This document shows positions 51,473 to 61,726 of a stretch of DNA of 64,000 bases, piece by piece (the first letter of the stretch is position 1; each line of letters starts with the position of its first letter). The stretch lies in NCBI RefSeq assembly GCF_003363435.1, contig NZ_QRCT01000016.1, forward strand, positions 159,248 to 223,247, read 5' to 3'. The position numbers and the translations under genes were made by a program. This DNA comes from Anaerosacchariphilus polymeriproducens. Its GTDB lineage: Bacteria; Bacillota; Clostridia; Lachnospirales; Lachnospiraceae. The notes beneath the pieces are model-generated. The model did not search any database. It worked only from the letters and a program-made list of their open reading frames with translations, and was not told the origin of the DNA.

Positions 51473-52842
51473 ATGTTGTTATCCTCCAGAATTTCTCCAT
51501 TACTTTCAATGATTTTCTGATACCAATATCCCGAATCTTTTATAATGCGTTCTTGCGTTTTGAAATCTACATGAACCAAACCGAACCTATCTTTATAACC
51601 TTGGCACCATTCAAAATTATCTAACAAACTCCAATGGAAATAGCCTCTGACATCGACTCCTTCTTCTACTGCTTTTTTCAGGTAACGAAGATAACGAGTT
51701 GTGAATTCAATCCGATTGGGATCATGAACTTCTCCATCTGCCGAAACCACATCATGACAACAAAAGCCGTTCTCAGTAATATAAATCGGTTTTTGATACC
51801 TTTCATATAAAAATTTGGGTCCCCAATAAAGACATTCTGGTGTAACCGGCCAATTATTTGCCGTTCTCACATATCCCGGTTCCCGGCCTGCTACTTCAAA
51901 CTCTCCATTGTCTTTGGCTTTTATCAGTACGCCATTATAAATGTTTTCACCCATAAAATCTAATGGTTGAGAAATCAACTCCATATCGTCTTTACTTATT
52001 TCAGGCAGATAGGATGCGTACTTTTCCATCCCTTCTTCCGGATAATGCCCTAGAAAGATCGGGTCGCTGAACCAAGAAACGTTCCAAGTCCAATTATAGA
52101 TATCTTGATTCATTGAAAACAAAGCTTTTCTGGCGGCATTAATATCTTCTTCCTTATCGGAATATGGAATCGTCATCCCACAAGTCGGAGCTATTCCTAT
52201 TTGAATCGGCTGCTTCGCATACTCCCGTAATACTTTAACCGCCATTCCATGTGCTTTTAACACATTATGCGCCATATGAAACGTATCCCGAAGAGGAAGC
52301 AAAAGTCCTGGAGCATGCTCTCCTCTAAGATAGCTTAATCCAAGAAAGCACTGCGGCTCATTCATTGTAATAAATTTTGTTACCTTATCCGAGAAATTTT
52401 GTACCACAATTTTCGCATATTCTGAAAACCAATTCACGCATTCACTATTGAGCCAACCTCCCTTTTTATAAAGTTCATAAGGAAATTCCCAATGAAATAG
52501 CGTGAGGTAAGGTTCAATTCCATTCTCTAACAACTCCTCTATTAAATTATTATAAAATCGGATCCCCTCATCATTTACTTTTCCCGTGCCATTTGGCAGA
52601 ATCCTGGTCCAATCTATAGAAAATCGATAGCTCTTAATTCCTAATTTCTTCATAATTTGAACATCTTCTTTATAGCGGTGATAATGATCACACGCATATT
52701 TTCCAACATGATTATCAAATATTTTATTCGGTTCTGCACAAAACACATCCCAGATATGCATTCCTTTCCCATCTGCTGGTGCTGTGCCTTCAATCTGATA
52801 AGCACTGGTCGCTGCGCCCCATGCAAAATCTTTTGAAAACAT
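51469..52842 (-). CDS. GH1 beta-glucosidase/6-phospho-free glycosidase
   Basis: Intracellular retaining glycosidase of 457 residues. It shows DFAWGAATSAYQIEG, the acid/base KFITMNEPQCF and the nucleophile PIYITENGFCCHD, and the substrate-site DNFEWCQGYKDRFGLVHVDF. The WE motif and lack of the phosphate-binding S-K-x-Y signature favour unphosphorylated substrates. In this operon it would remove non-reducing glucose from glucomannan oligosaccharides. The ATG at 52842 is preceded by GGAGG; the upstream GTG lies in that site. Confidence 0.93.
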   Translation of the reverse strand: MFSKDFAWGAATSAYQIEGTAPADGKGMHIWDVFCAEPNKIFDNHVGKYACDHYHRYKEDVQIMKKLGIKSYRFSIDWTRILPNGTGKVNDEGIRFYNNLIEELLENGIEPYLTLFHWEFPYELYKKGGWLNSECVNWFSEYAKIVVQNFSDKVTKFITMNEPQCFLGLSYLRGEHAPGLLLPLRDTFHMAHNVLKAHGMAVKVLREYAKQPIQIGIAPTCGMTIPYSDKEEDINAARKALFSMNQDIYNWTWNVSWFSDPIFLGHYPEEGMEKYASYLPEISKDDMELISQPLDFMGENIYNGVLIKAKDNGEFEVAGREPGYVRTANNWPVTPECLYWGPKFLYERYQKPIYITENGFCCHDVVSADGEVHDPNRIEFTTRYLRYLKKAVEEGVDVRGYFHWSLLDNFEWCQGYKDRFGLVHVDFKTQERIIKDSGYWYQKIIESNGEILEDNNI

Positions 52843-52856
52843 ACTTATTCCTCCTT

Positions 52857-53939
52857 TCACGAAACAATCAGCGAGACGATATAAAATGGCGTAATATTTT
52901 CTTTATTAACATTCTTTATTTCAAATCGCACTTTGTGATTGCACCTTTCTAAATCAGTTGAAATCATTTGCAAATACAAACAATCTCCCCAATCTTCCTC
53001 ATAATTGCCATCCAATTCACACACTTCACATCCATCTAAAGAAACACTGGCCACAGGAGCCGGTTTATTAATGGTCTTTCTATATTGAACCGCTACATTG
53101 GAACCATATACTTCCAACTCAATATAAGCCCCTTTTTCATCTGCATACCAACCTTTTCTAAAAACATCTGACATATCTATTTGTTCTTGTAAATCTATTT
53201 TAAATCCTTTCATTTTTGCCTGTATTGATAAATTATTGATTATAATGGAGTTTTCAAATCGATTCGGAGTAATAACAGCAGGTATTTCCATTTCCACCCA
53301 CTCCTTATCCGTATTTTCAACTAACTCCTCAAGGAATTCACAAATGATTTTAGCTACTAAATAGTGCCCTAGATCATTGGGATGAAGCATATCATTTGTC
53401 AAATCCCGGACTTGAAAAGTTCCTTTTACTACTTCCTTATAAAGACTTTCTTTAATACTGACAATCGGCAGTTGATATGCTTTGCCAACGCTATTATGAA
53501 ATTCCTGAGCTGTTTTTCCTGTATCATAGTACATATTGTTAATCAATATAATAGCAGGCTTACTCTTATAACCATATATCTTTCGTATCAACCCTTCATA
53601 GGTTTCCTGAAAAAATTCATTTCCTTCATCATTAACACTAAATTCCACAAACACGATATCCGGATTCTCTACCAACAGATCTTTCTCTACACGCGCAACA
53701 CCAAACTGCGATGTAGTAGCTCCAATCCCTGCATTTATATATTTGACAGTAATTGTGGGGAACTTGCTCCCCCACCAACGCCACACTAAATGGGCATAAC
53801 ATTTCTCAGGGGAACTTGATAATGCTCCTCTTGTAATGGAACCGCCAATAAATCCTACAGAAATATTCCGCCCCTTCTCTGCTTTTTCAAATACCTTTTT
53901 AAAACGGTATAAATTACCTACATTTATCAGACCTTCCAC
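52857..53939 (-). CDS. CE17-like SGNH acetylesterase of the mannan locus
   Basis: Intracellular SGNH-hydrolase of 360 residues. Block I is GFIGGSITRGALSS with Ser at residue 34, block II YINAGIGATTS, block III VEFSVNDEG and block V DMLHPNDLGHYLV with Asp and His, so the catalytic set is complete. The C-terminal ~140 residues form a beta-rich domain (WVEMEIPAVITPNRFENSII ... FEIKNV) like the CBM35-type module of Roseburia mannan acetylesterases. It is expected to remove 2-O-acetyl groups from mannose in imported oligosaccharides. The GTG start at 53939 follows GGAGG by eight bases. It lies downstream of the CE2 gene. Confidence 0.88.
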   Translation of the reverse strand: MEGLINVGNLYRFKKVFEKAEKGRNISVGFIGGSITRGALSSSPEKCYAHLVWRWWGSKFPTITVKYINAGIGATTSQFGVARVEKDLLVENPDIVFVEFSVNDEGNEFFQETYEGLIRKIYGYKSKPAIILINNMYYDTGKTAQEFHNSVGKAYQLPIVSIKESLYKEVVKGTFQVRDLTNDMLHPNDLGHYLVAKIICEFLEELVENTDKEWVEMEIPAVITPNRFENSIIINNLSIQAKMKGFKIDLQEQIDMSDVFRKGWYADEKGAYIELEVYGSNVAVQYRKTINKPAPVASVSLDGCEVCELDGNYEEDWGDCLYLQMISTDLERCNHKVRFEIKNVNKENITPFYIVSLIVS

Positions 53940-53941
53940 AA

Positions 53942-55015
53942 TTAATTCCTCCAGATCCCATCTCCAAAACTGTCTATGTAATCAGCTAATTCTTTTCCCA
54001 TTTTTTGCGCTTCTTTTATACGAACATGACCTTTGGTTCCTTTTCCATTATTTTCATACATAAAATGTACAATCTTTGAATCATTCACCTCGTTACAGAT
54101 CAATTCTATGGATTTATCCCATCCATCATGATGTTCTATAATTGTTGTGGTCAATATGATCAACGCTTTGGGATAACGTCCTCTTATCATTAACACAAAT
54201 TCTTTGTATTTATTTCTCCAATGGTCTGCTCTTTCTCCATAAAAATTATCTTTCATAACATCAATAGGGAAACTGTCATTTTGACCAATGGCTATTATCA
54301 CTACATGGGGCGTATATTTTTCAAAATTCCAATACGTAAGTTCCCCTAATTCAGGATTAAATCGCAGCTTATCATAAACAGATACCATTCCTAACTGATT
54401 GGGAGCCGAAAAATATCCGGTATGATCCAAAAGAGCAATTCCCCCTTGCGCTATATCATGAAGCTCAGCCTTTAATTCCCTTGCAGCAAACCATGCATAT
54501 GAGAACCAGGCGTTGGAATACTCGCCCGTATGGACTGGATCTTCTATCCCATCATATCCCTCAATTTCTGCAACCTCTCCGGCACTTACAGAATCTCCGT
54601 ACACTTCAATTCTACGTTTACTAGCCTGCTCAGCCTGAAATACCTGTGCTTCTTTATCAATAACAAAACCATAAAACTCAAAAAAATGACATCCATCCAT
54701 TCGCTTAAATAGTAGTACTTCATGTACAGTATCTTCTAATCCTTCGCCCAGAATATGTATTTCTCTATGCCCTTTATTTGATAATTTGTGCTTACTCTGC
54801 TTCCCATCAATGATTACGCCAATATAATTATTCCAGTATTTATGATGATTTTTTAATAAAACCCGTAGACTGGTACCATTGAATTTTATCTTCACGTAGC
54901 TGGCCGGATAAAGAAACATCGGATTTTTATTATCTGTATCATCAATTCTGCCTGAATATTGCAAATTACTATTATCAGGCAAAATCAAACGGCCATTTTT
55001 TACGAAACGTATCAT
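53942..55015 (-). CDS. CE2 family acetylesterase
   Basis: A 357-residue enzyme with an N-terminal beta-sandwich (residues 1-~130, [22 protein letters not shown]) and a C-terminal SGNH domain, the CE2 arrangement. The nucleophile is in [17 protein letters not shown], block III is [12 protein letters not shown] and the catalytic His lies in [13 protein letters not shown]. There is no signal peptide. In known mannan loci CE2 removes 3-O and 6-O acetyl groups while CE17 handles 2-O, so the two together would strip acetylated mannan. The ATG overlaps the stop of the upstream GH130 gene by four bases. Confidence 0.9.
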   Translation of the reverse strand: MIRFVKNGRLILPDNSNLQYSGRIDDTDNKNPMFLYPASYVKIKFNGTSLRVLLKNHHKYWNNYIGVIIDGKQSKHKLSNKGHREIHILGEGLEDTVHEVLLFKRMDGCHFFEFYGFVIDKEAQVFQAEQASKRRIEVYGDSVSAGEVAEIEGYDGIEDPVHTGEYSNAWFSYAWFAARELKAELHDIAQGGIALLDHTGYFSAPNQLGMVSVYDKLRFNPELGELTYWNFEKYTPHVVIIAIGQNDSFPIDVMKDNFYGERADHWRNKYKEFVLMIRGRYPKALIILTTTIIEHHDGWDKSIELICNEVNDSKIVHFMYENNGKGTKGHVRIKEAQKMGKELADYIDSFGDGIWRN

Positions 55016-56178
55016 TGGCCAAGCATCTCCAAATTCTTTGAAATCAATTCACATCTTTGCTTTACGCACAAAGCGGATCTTAGCGGATCTTCCGGAGTTT
55101 GAAATACATAGTCCATTAACTTATCTTTTGTCGTTGTCGCTACATGCATTCTCGTGTCTGAAGATGCATAATAGATAAATATTCTGCCATCTTCTTTCAC
55201 TATTGCTCCATTGGTAAATACAACATTGGATACATCTCCAACTCTCTCTTCACCTAACGGAGCAAGGAACAACCCCGATGGCTGTGCTATCACTTTTGAC
55301 GGTTCCTTTAAGTCCGTTGCAAATACATAGAGTACATACCGGAGACCTGCTGCCGTATTTCTCACACCATGAGCAATATGAATCCACCCTTTTTCTGTTT
55401 TTATAGGAACAGCTCCAGCGCCATTTTTTGCTTCTGTAATGGTATGATATTTGCGTTCACTGGTAATCATTTCTTCCTCAATAACAGCATGAGTGATATC
55501 CTTACACAATCCAAAACCTATACCACCGCCGGAACCAGTATCTATAAAACCATCCATAGGTCTTGTATAAAAAGCATATTGCCCTTTCACAAATTCAGGA
55601 TGCAGCACCACATTTCGCTGTTGTGGTGATTTTAGGGTTACCAAGTTGTCAAGTCTTTCCCAAGTCTTTAAATCTTTTGTCCTAACAATACCTGCTGCCG
55701 CAACAGCCGCAGACAAATCGTTTACCGAAGTATCCTTACTCTCTGAACAAAAAACTCCATAAATATAGCCATCTTCATGTTTCGTCAGACGCATATCATA
55801 AACATTCGTCTCTTCTTCTATGTCCGGAAGAAGAATGGGATAATCCCAGAACCGGAACTCATCAATACCTGTTTCACTTTCTGCCACTGCAAAAAAGGAC
55901 TTTCTATCACTGCCTTCTACCCTGACAACCAGATAGTATTTTCCATTTAATTCTATTGCTCCTGAATTCATAACTGCATTGACACCAAGACGTTCCATAA
56001 AATATGGATTCGTCTCTTCATTCAGGTCATACTTCCAAAATAATGGAATATGATTTCTTGTCAGAACCGGATTTATATATCGATCAAAAATTCCATTATA
56101 TAAATCTTTCTTTTTATTCTTTCTGGCAATCAATGCCTCCTGTTTTTCTAATTCTTCAAAATATTTTTTACTTATCAT
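55012..56178 (-). CDS. GH130 4-O-beta-D-mannosyl-D-glucose phosphorylase (subfamily 1-like)
   Basis: Five-bladed beta-propeller phosphorylase of 388 residues, the length of the mannosylglucose phosphorylases (GH130_1). It splits mannosyl-glucose with phosphate into mannose 1-phosphate and glucose, saving an ATP. Seen are [21 protein letters not shown], the proton-donor segment [32 protein letters not shown], the phosphate-binding [24 protein letters not shown] and [14 protein letters not shown]. The gene directly follows the 2-epimerase that makes its substrate and overlaps it by 11 bases. Confidence 0.92.
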   Translation of the reverse strand: MISKKYFEELEKQEALIARKNKKKDLYNGIFDRYINPVLTRNHIPLFWKYDLNEETNPYFMERLGVNAVMNSGAIELNGKYYLVVRVEGSDRKSFFAVAESETGIDEFRFWDYPILLPDIEEETNVYDMRLTKHEDGYIYGVFCSESKDTSVNDLSAAVAAAGIVRTKDLKTWERLDNLVTLKSPQQRNVVLHPEFVKGQYAFYTRPMDGFIDTGSGGGIGFGLCKDITHAVIEEEMITSERKYHTITEAKNGAGAVPIKTEKGWIHIAHGVRNTAAGLRYVLYVFATDLKEPSKVIAQPSGLFLAPLGEERVGDVSNVVFTNGAIVKEDGRIFIYYASSDTRMHVATTTKDKLMDYVFQTPEDPLRSALCVKQRCELISKNLEMLGQ

Positions 56179-57358
56179 TCCCTAATCTCCTTAACAATTC
56201 AATACACATACGCCCATTATGATAGGGACACTTCCACATACTAACGATTCCTTTTTGATCATCAGAACGGCTCTTCTCATCTGTATTCCAAAACCATTCC
56301 GATCCATCTCTTTTGTCAACAAGATTGTTTTTTATATAATTCCACAGATGATTAACTGCCTCATAATATTTAGCATTGGTCTGGTTCTTATTATATTCAT
56401 TCAAAAATCCGACAACCGCTTCTGCCTGAACCCACCATATTCTTGCATCATCTACGCCCCCATTACAAGATTCGTTACTTAAAGACGTTCCATCAAATGC
56501 AGTTTCGTAAACTTGTTCAGCCAAAGTCCGTGTAATTGGAGACATCTTTTTATGATATTTCTCGTCTTTTAAAATCTGACATCCCAAATCAATCAGCCAC
56601 GATGCCTCAATATCGTGTCCAAAGGAATGCAAATCAATCAAACTGTTCATCTTATTATCAAAAAATACTTCCAGACGTCTTAGAATCGGATTATATACAT
56701 CCTGAGCAAAGATATCTAATATGACCTTCATTCTTTCCGCCACTTTTTCTTCACCAGAGACCCGATATAACTCCGTATAAGCTTCAAACACATGCAGGAG
56801 TGTATTCATCGTCCGCTCTGCAAGTACACCATTTTCTGACAATTTTTCATTGTCTTCCAAACAAAAATTTCGGGTAAACGCTTCTAAATATCCTGTGTCA
56901 TCACTGCACTTTTCTTCAATCAGCTCAAATAATAGAAAAGCTGTTTCAAGAGCTTTTTTATCTTTCGAAACCTCAAAATAGGATGCCAATCCATAGATGG
57001 CGAATGCCTGATTATATGTATGTTTACTGCTGTCCAAAACAGTTCCATCATAATTTAAAGACCAATAAACACCTCCACACTTTTCATCCAAAAAGTGTTC
57101 TCTTAAAAATCGATAAGCATGGGCAGCATATAAAAGTAATTCTTCCTGGCCCAAAACCTGATATGCATTGGAGAAAAACCAAAGAATTCTACTGTTTAAA
57201 ATACAGCCCTTAGCTGCGTCTTTTTGTATTTCCAGATTGTAATCCATATGGCCGTAATAACCACCATAGGTTTCATCCTTCATACGCTTCCAAAACGGAA
57301 GCAGTTTTTGTGTCAAATGACTTTTTATTTCTCCTGCTAAAATCGCGTTCTCATTCAT
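56168..57358 (-). CDS. Mannobiose/cellobiose 2-epimerase (AGE family)
   Basis: (alpha/alpha)6-barrel epimerase of 396 residues. It converts the reducing-end mannose of mannobiose to glucose, giving mannosyl-glucose for the neighbouring phosphorylase. The family landmarks are [88 protein letters not shown] with the catalytic histidine, and [14 protein letters not shown]. Its position between the two GH130 genes makes mannobiose epimerisation the likely role over N-acylglucosamine epimerisation. GAGGG precedes the ATG. Confidence 0.92.
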   Translation of the reverse strand: MNENAILAGEIKSHLTQKLLPFWKRMKDETYGGYYGHMDYNLEIQKDAAKGCILNSRILWFFSNAYQVLGQEELLLYAAHAYRFLREHFLDEKCGGVYWSLNYDGTVLDSSKHTYNQAFAIYGLASYFEVSKDKKALETAFLLFELIEEKCSDDTGYLEAFTRNFCLEDNEKLSENGVLAERTMNTLLHVFEAYTELYRVSGEEKVAERMKVILDIFAQDVYNPILRRLEVFFDNKMNSLIDLHSFGHDIEASWLIDLGCQILKDEKYHKKMSPITRTLAEQVYETAFDGTSLSNESCNGGVDDARIWWVQAEAVVGFLNEYNKNQTNAKYYEAVNHLWNYIKNNLVDKRDGSEWFWNTDEKSRSDDQKGIVSMWKCPYHNGRMCIELLRRLGNDK

Positions 57359-57385
57359 TTATTTTCCCTCATTTACTAGTTTCTT

Positions 57386-58411
57386 TTAACGAATTCCTAA
57401 TTCTATATCACTTTCCGTCAATTTTGAATGCGTTTTTATATAATCTACCACTTCATCCACTTTGGTAAACGCCATAGCAACATAAGTATCTGCTGCACCG
57501 TAATAAATCGCTATCCTTCCTGTATCAGAATCCTGTAAAGTCGCACAAGGGAAACAAACATTTCCTACGAATCCGCGCTCTTCATACCACTCTTGTGGAG
57601 TTAACAGGAAATTCTCACAACGGTATTTCACAATAGACGGATTATCCACATCCAAGATCGCTCCACCAATGCTATAAACAAGTCCATTACAAGTTCCTGT
57701 TACTCCATGGAAGAATAATAACCATCCTTCACTTGTTTCAATCGGCGCCGAACCTCCGCCTATTTTCACTGCATCCCACCATTCATTACCTTTTCCCATG
57801 ACATGCCGGTGCTTTCCCCAATAGACCATATCCGGACTTTCACTCAAGAAAATATCTCCAAAAGGTGTATGACCACTATCACTCGGACGAGACATCATTA
57901 CAAAATTCCCATTCATTTTCCTGGGAAATAAAACTGCATTTCTGTTAAATGGTATAAAAGGATTTTCTAATCTGGTAAACGTTTTAAAATCTGTCGTTTT
58001 TGCCAATCCAATCGACGCTCCATAAAAATCACCACACCAGATAATGTAATACACATCCTCAATTTTCACTAACCTCGGATCATAAGCATAAACAGGTTCA
58101 AATTCTTCACCTTTTTCATTTACAAAATGTATTTTTTCCTTATCAAAGGTCCAGTCAATACCATTTTCACTACGTCCCAAATATATGTACGGTATTCCAT
58201 TCACCTGTTCTCCTCGGAACACTCCAATAAATGCTCCTTCATAAGGGACTACAGCGCTATTAAATATCCTCGCCACCCCTTCTACTGGGTTTCTCTTAAT
58301 AACAGGATTTTCTGTATATCTCCATACAGGAGCTCCTGTCAATCCTTCCGGCTTCTCCTGCCATGGAATATTTGGAAGATTTTCTCCATTCGTTATTTTT
58401 ATTTGCATCAT
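57386..58411 (-). CDS. GH130 beta-1,4-mannooligosaccharide phosphorylase (subfamily 2-like)
   Basis: A 341-residue GH130 phosphorylase, shorter than the subfamily 1 enzyme, matching mannooligosaccharide phosphorylases. It would shorten mannooligosaccharides from the non-reducing end to mannose 1-phosphate. The protein reads PVIKRNPVEGVARIFNSAVVPYEGAFIGVFRGEQVNG, YAYDPRLVKIEDVYYIIWCGD with the proton-donor Asp, MSRPSDSGHTPFGDIF, KIGGGSAPIETSEGWLLFFHGVT and IYYGAADTYVAMA. It is upstream of the epimerase and downstream of the importer genes. Confidence 0.92.
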   Translation of the reverse strand: MMQIKITNGENLPNIPWQEKPEGLTGAPVWRYTENPVIKRNPVEGVARIFNSAVVPYEGAFIGVFRGEQVNGIPYIYLGRSENGIDWTFDKEKIHFVNEKGEEFEPVYAYDPRLVKIEDVYYIIWCGDFYGASIGLAKTTDFKTFTRLENPFIPFNRNAVLFPRKMNGNFVMMSRPSDSGHTPFGDIFLSESPDMVYWGKHRHVMGKGNEWWDAVKIGGGSAPIETSEGWLLFFHGVTGTCNGLVYSIGGAILDVDNPSIVKYRCENFLLTPQEWYEERGFVGNVCFPCATLQDSDTGRIAIYYGAADTYVAMAFTKVDEVVDYIKTHSKLTESDIELGIR

Positions 58412-58423
58412 AATCGTTCTCCT

Positions 58424-59257
58424 CTATTCTTTTACTGCTCCTGCTGTCATACCACTATAAATTTGTTTTTGTAACAAAAGAAACAAAATGAAAGCGGGAA
58501 GCATTGTTATTATTACACCGGCACAAATTACTTCCCATTGTGTCCCATAAGGGCCTTTAAATCGGAATAATGCTGTTGAAATGACTGCCAGTTCAGGTTT
58601 TGGCATATACAAATACGGTGTATAAAAGTCATTATAAAATGTAACTCCTTTTAGTATTAAAACAGTCATGATCGCTGGCTTTAAAAGTGGAATCATCAGC
58701 CTATAAAAAATTGTAAAATAGGAAGCTCCATCCATAATAGCCGATTCATCAATACTAAAAGAAATATTATCCAAAAACTGTAGAAAAATATAAATAGAAA
58801 TAATATCTGTTCCTGCGAACAAAATAATGGTAGACCACGGGGTGTTAAACAATCCCATACCATTAATAATCTGAAAAGTACTCATCTGCATCGTAATGCT
58901 TGGTACTAAAGACGCTATCAAGAATAGCGAACTAACAATTTTTCTGAACTTAAACTTAAAACGACTCAGAACATAAGCTGTCATTGTCCCTGTTAATAAA
59001 GTCGCAATAATCGAAAAAGCCAGAATAAAAAATGTATTAGCAAAACCCAGAAGCATTTTACCATCTACAAATGCTTTTACATAATTGGAAATATTCGTAA
59101 AATTTCTTGGTAATTCTAATACACCGGTAGAATTCAATTCTTCCCCTGTCTTGAAGGACCCAATCAGCACAACAAGCAATGGCACAATTGCAATCGCAGC
59201 CGAAATAATTAAAGATAGGTAAATAAATAAATTTGATATTGAAAACTTTTTCTTCAT
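58424..59257 (-). CDS. Mannooligosaccharide ABC transporter permease (MalG type)
   Basis: Membrane subunit with six helices and about 277 residues. The EAA loop reads DESAIMDGASYFTIFYRLMIPLLKPAIMTVLIL and the end ILFLLLQKQIYSGMTAGAVKE is characteristic of the family. The ATG at 59257 follows GGAGG. It lies 12 bases before the GH130_2 gene and overlaps nothing. The import ATPase is not encoded here. Confidence 0.93.
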   Translation of the reverse strand: MKKKFSISNLFIYLSLIISAAIAIVPLLVVLIGSFKTGEELNSTGVLELPRNFTNISNYVKAFVDGKMLLGFANTFFILAFSIIATLLTGTMTAYVLSRFKFKFRKIVSSLFLIASLVPSITMQMSTFQIINGMGLFNTPWSTIILFAGTDIISIYIFLQFLDNISFSIDESAIMDGASYFTIFYRLMIPLLKPAIMTVLILKGVTFYNDFYTPYLYMPKPELAVISTALFRFKGPYGTQWEVICAGVIITMLPAFILFLLLQKQIYSGMTAGAVKE

Positions 59258-59258
59258 G

Positions 59259-60149
59259 TTATGCCTCCTTTCCTTCAAAGAAACGTTTTTGTACAAATGT
59301 AATAATCATTATAATTAACAGTAAAATCACACCCATTGCAGATGCAAGACCTACTTTATGCACTGTAAACGCTGTATCTAAGGTTTTCAAAACAAATGTA
59401 GAGGAACCATTCGCTCCATCTGTCATAATTTTTGGTATTTCGAAAACACTTATTGCTCCTTTCACTGCCAGAATCAAGTTTAAACTGATTATTATTTTGA
59501 TATTCGGAAAAATAATATATTTAAATTGCTGCCAACGATTTGCTCCATCAATTGATGCTGCCTCATAAAGATCAGGACTGACCGATGCAATCGCGCCCGA
59601 GAACATAACCATGTTCTGTCCCAGATATCTCCAAACCGATACAGAAGCAAGGGAATAATTAACCACTTTTGGATTACCAAGCCATAGAGGGAGATTGCTT
59701 TTCGCAATCCCCAAACTAGTCAATAACGTGTCTAAAGTTCCAAACTCTCTGAAGAAATACATAAATGCAAAACCAATCGCAACCCCATTAATTAAATATG
59801 GAAAAAAGATAACTCCTTTAAAAAAGTTCTTCGCCCTTAACTTATAATTTAAGACCGTGGCAAAGTATAACGCGATAGCAATTTGTATAAAAGAACCAAT
59901 CAAATAATATAAACTGGTTTTAAACATCTCTAAATACTCTGGTTTTGTGAATATATCTTTATAATTCTTTAGTCCTATAAATTTCATTGTTGGACTTGTT
60001 CCATTCCACTTAAAAAAGCTGAATTTAACCATATCTACAAAGGGTAAATACGTAAATATAATAAGGAGTAACATAGGAACAAGTAAAAATGTTATAATAA
60101 TAATTTTCTGCTGATATTTTCTCGTACTTAACTTTTGTCTTAAGGTCAT
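59259..60149 (-). CDS. Mannooligosaccharide ABC transporter permease (MalF type)
   Basis: A 296-residue membrane subunit with six helices. The EAA loop is YEAASIDGANRWQQFKYIIFPNIKIIISLNLILAV. The start MTLRQKLSTRKYQQKIIIITFLLVPMLLLIIF fits LplB/MalF-like subunits. It is the partner of the MalG-type gene immediately downstream and follows the binding protein by 64 bases. Confidence 0.92.
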   Translation of the reverse strand: MTLRQKLSTRKYQQKIIIITFLLVPMLLLIIFTYLPFVDMVKFSFFKWNGTSPTMKFIGLKNYKDIFTKPEYLEMFKTSLYYLIGSFIQIAIALYFATVLNYKLRAKNFFKGVIFFPYLINGVAIGFAFMYFFREFGTLDTLLTSLGIAKSNLPLWLGNPKVVNYSLASVSVWRYLGQNMVMFSGAIASVSPDLYEAASIDGANRWQQFKYIIFPNIKIIISLNLILAVKGAISVFEIPKIMTDGANGSSTFVLKTLDTAFTVHKVGLASAMGVILLLIIMIITFVQKRFFEGKEA

Positions 60150-60213
60150 AAATAGGATCCCCTCTCTCTGATAATTAGGCGTTCCATTTCATTATGTTTA
60201 GAAATCCTAATTA

Positions 60214-61524
60214 CTATTTGACTTCCACATCATTATCTTTTTGCGCCTGTGCCCATCTAGCATTCCAATCTTTCATAATATTATCAAAAGATTCTCCCGA
60301 AGAACCTAATGCCGCTTCTACAATACGCTTCTTTTCAATATCTGAAGTCAAAGCGATTTCAGACTCATTGTTCAGCACATCAAACAAACCATCGTTCTCT
60401 GTAGTGGCAGGAGCGTCAACCACTAACTCTGCTTTTGTAAAATCTTTCAAAGTATCCGGTAGTGGGTCTGATTTCAGAATTGAAATACTTCCTTCGCTTA
60501 ATGCAAAACCTGTTTCATCTATCATATAGTCAATCCAAGCTCTGGCTGTTGCTTTATTTTCACTGTGAGTATTAATTGCATAACAATAATCAGCACCGGC
60601 CGTTGCATATTGTTTTCCATTAATATTCCAAGGAAATGGCATATATCCCACATCATCCGGATGAGAACCTGCAGCTTTTATCTGACTAATCGCCCATGAG
60701 CCCAAATCCATTACTGCTATTTCTCCATTATTTAACATGACTTTTGATTGTTCCCAATCTGAAGTTACAGGGTCATTTTCGCACAATCCCTGTTTCACAA
60801 TATCATATAAAAGTTTATGTACAACGTAATTCGGTTTCCCTTCACTAAATGGATCTTTTTCATGAACAATTGTATTGTTATGATAGTCTTTATCACCCGA
60901 TACAGACCCCCAGCACTGATCCTGCCATTGAACCAAAGGCCAGCCTGCTGCAAAATTAGTATAATAAGGAATCGCTTTTGTTTTTTGTTTCACTTGTTTT
61001 AAACAATTTAAAAACTCTTCTGGTGTTGTAGGCATTTTTGTAATACCCGCTTCCTTAAAGACCTTTTTATTATAAACCATACCTTGCACATTACAGTTGG
61101 ATGCAAGACCATATACTTTTCCATCATAAAATTTTGAATATAAAAATCTTTCATCATACTTCTTCTTTAGTTCATCCACCGTTCCAAGAGATTCAAAGTA
61201 ATTAGGAAAATCAGTATTCTTAATTGAACTTGGCAGCATTAAAACATCACCATATTCTTCCGTCTGTAAACGTATCGCTATATCGGTCTCGTAATCAGTA
61301 ACCGCTTCAAACTTCACCGTTGTTCCCGGATACTTCTTTTCAAATGCCTTTTTATAATCTGCCATTTTGGTATCAATAATATCTGTTCTGTGAGTAATTA
61401 CTGTGATTTCTCCACCAATTTCATCCGGGCTTTGATTCGTTGTACGCTTCGCCCCTTTGCATCCAATCAATGAAGTTGCAACTATTACTGTACACATAAG
61501 TACAGCAAGATTTTTCTTTTTCAT
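60214..61524 (-). CDS. Mannooligosaccharide-binding lipoprotein
   Basis: Extracellular receptor of the SBP_bac_1 family. The signal peptide MKKKNLAVLMCTVIVATSLIGC ends in a lipobox with Cys at about residue 22. The mature part (~414 residues) shows GGEITVITHRTDIIDTKMADYKKAFEKKYPGTTVKFEAV, YGLASNCNVQGMVYNKKVF and aromatic-rich segments (WPLVQWQDQCWGSV) suited to sugar stacking. It is the first gene of the eleven-gene mannan operon, downstream of a consensus promoter and a palindromic operator. The ligand is inferred from the operon. Confidence 0.93.
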   Translation of the reverse strand: MKKKNLAVLMCTVIVATSLIGCKGAKRTTNQSPDEIGGEITVITHRTDIIDTKMADYKKAFEKKYPGTTVKFEAVTDYETDIAIRLQTEEYGDVLMLPSSIKNTDFPNYFESLGTVDELKKKYDERFLYSKFYDGKVYGLASNCNVQGMVYNKKVFKEAGITKMPTTPEEFLNCLKQVKQKTKAIPYYTNFAAGWPLVQWQDQCWGSVSGDKDYHNNTIVHEKDPFSEGKPNYVVHKLLYDIVKQGLCENDPVTSDWEQSKVMLNNGEIAVMDLGSWAISQIKAAGSHPDDVGYMPFPWNINGKQYATAGADYCYAINTHSENKATARAWIDYMIDETGFALSEGSISILKSDPLPDTLKDFTKAELVVDAPATTENDGLFDVLNNESEIALTSDIEKKRIVEAALGSSGESFDNIMKDWNARWAQAQKDNDVEVK

Positions 61525-61545
61525 ATCTTAACCTCCACTCTAATA

Positions 61546-61565
61546 TAAAGTTAACGTTAACTTTA
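61546..61565. promoter_or_regulatory. Perfect 20-bp palindromic operator of the mannan operon
   Basis: TAAAGTTAACGTTAACTTTA is an uninterrupted perfect palindrome with a central CG, typical of LacI-family operators. It lies a few bases downstream of the −10 and covers the predicted transcription start. A second site of the same form, GTTAATATTAAC (61649-61660), lies about 90 bases upstream. Confidence 0.75.
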
Positions 61566-61570
61566 ATCAA

Positions 61571-61599
61571 ATTATATATTTTAACCTAACAATTGTCAA
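61571..61599 (-). promoter_or_regulatory. Consensus sigma-A promoter of the mannan operon
   Basis: On the minus strand −35 TTGACA (61594-61599), 17-base spacer, −10 TATAAT (61571-61576): a full consensus match. Such a strong promoter needs tight control, consistent with the palindrome immediately downstream. Confidence 0.85.
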
Positions 61600-61648
61600 A
61601 TAGATTTTGCGGTTTTGACGTTTTGCACAACAAAATTGTCCGTTTTTT

Positions 61649-61660
61649 GTTAATATTAAC
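61649..61660. promoter_or_regulatory. Second LacI-like operator, GTTAATATTAAC
   Basis: A perfect 12-bp palindrome sharing GTTAA-NN-TTAAC with the main operator core GTTAACGTTAAC. It lies between the mannan promoter and the LacI terminator, suited to looping. Confidence 0.5.
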
Positions 61661-61682
61661 CTCTCAAACTTTAACACTAAAT

Positions 61683-61713
61683 AAAAAAAGACGTTTGTTA
61701 AGTTACAAACGCC
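61683..61713 (-). terminator. Terminator of the mannan LacI gene
   Basis: The minus-strand stem GGCGTTTGT/ACAAACGTC (61713-61705 with 61698-61690) is followed by seven T. It lies 14 bases beyond the LacI stop. Confidence 0.85.
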
Positions 61714-61726
61714 CTTACAAATACCT

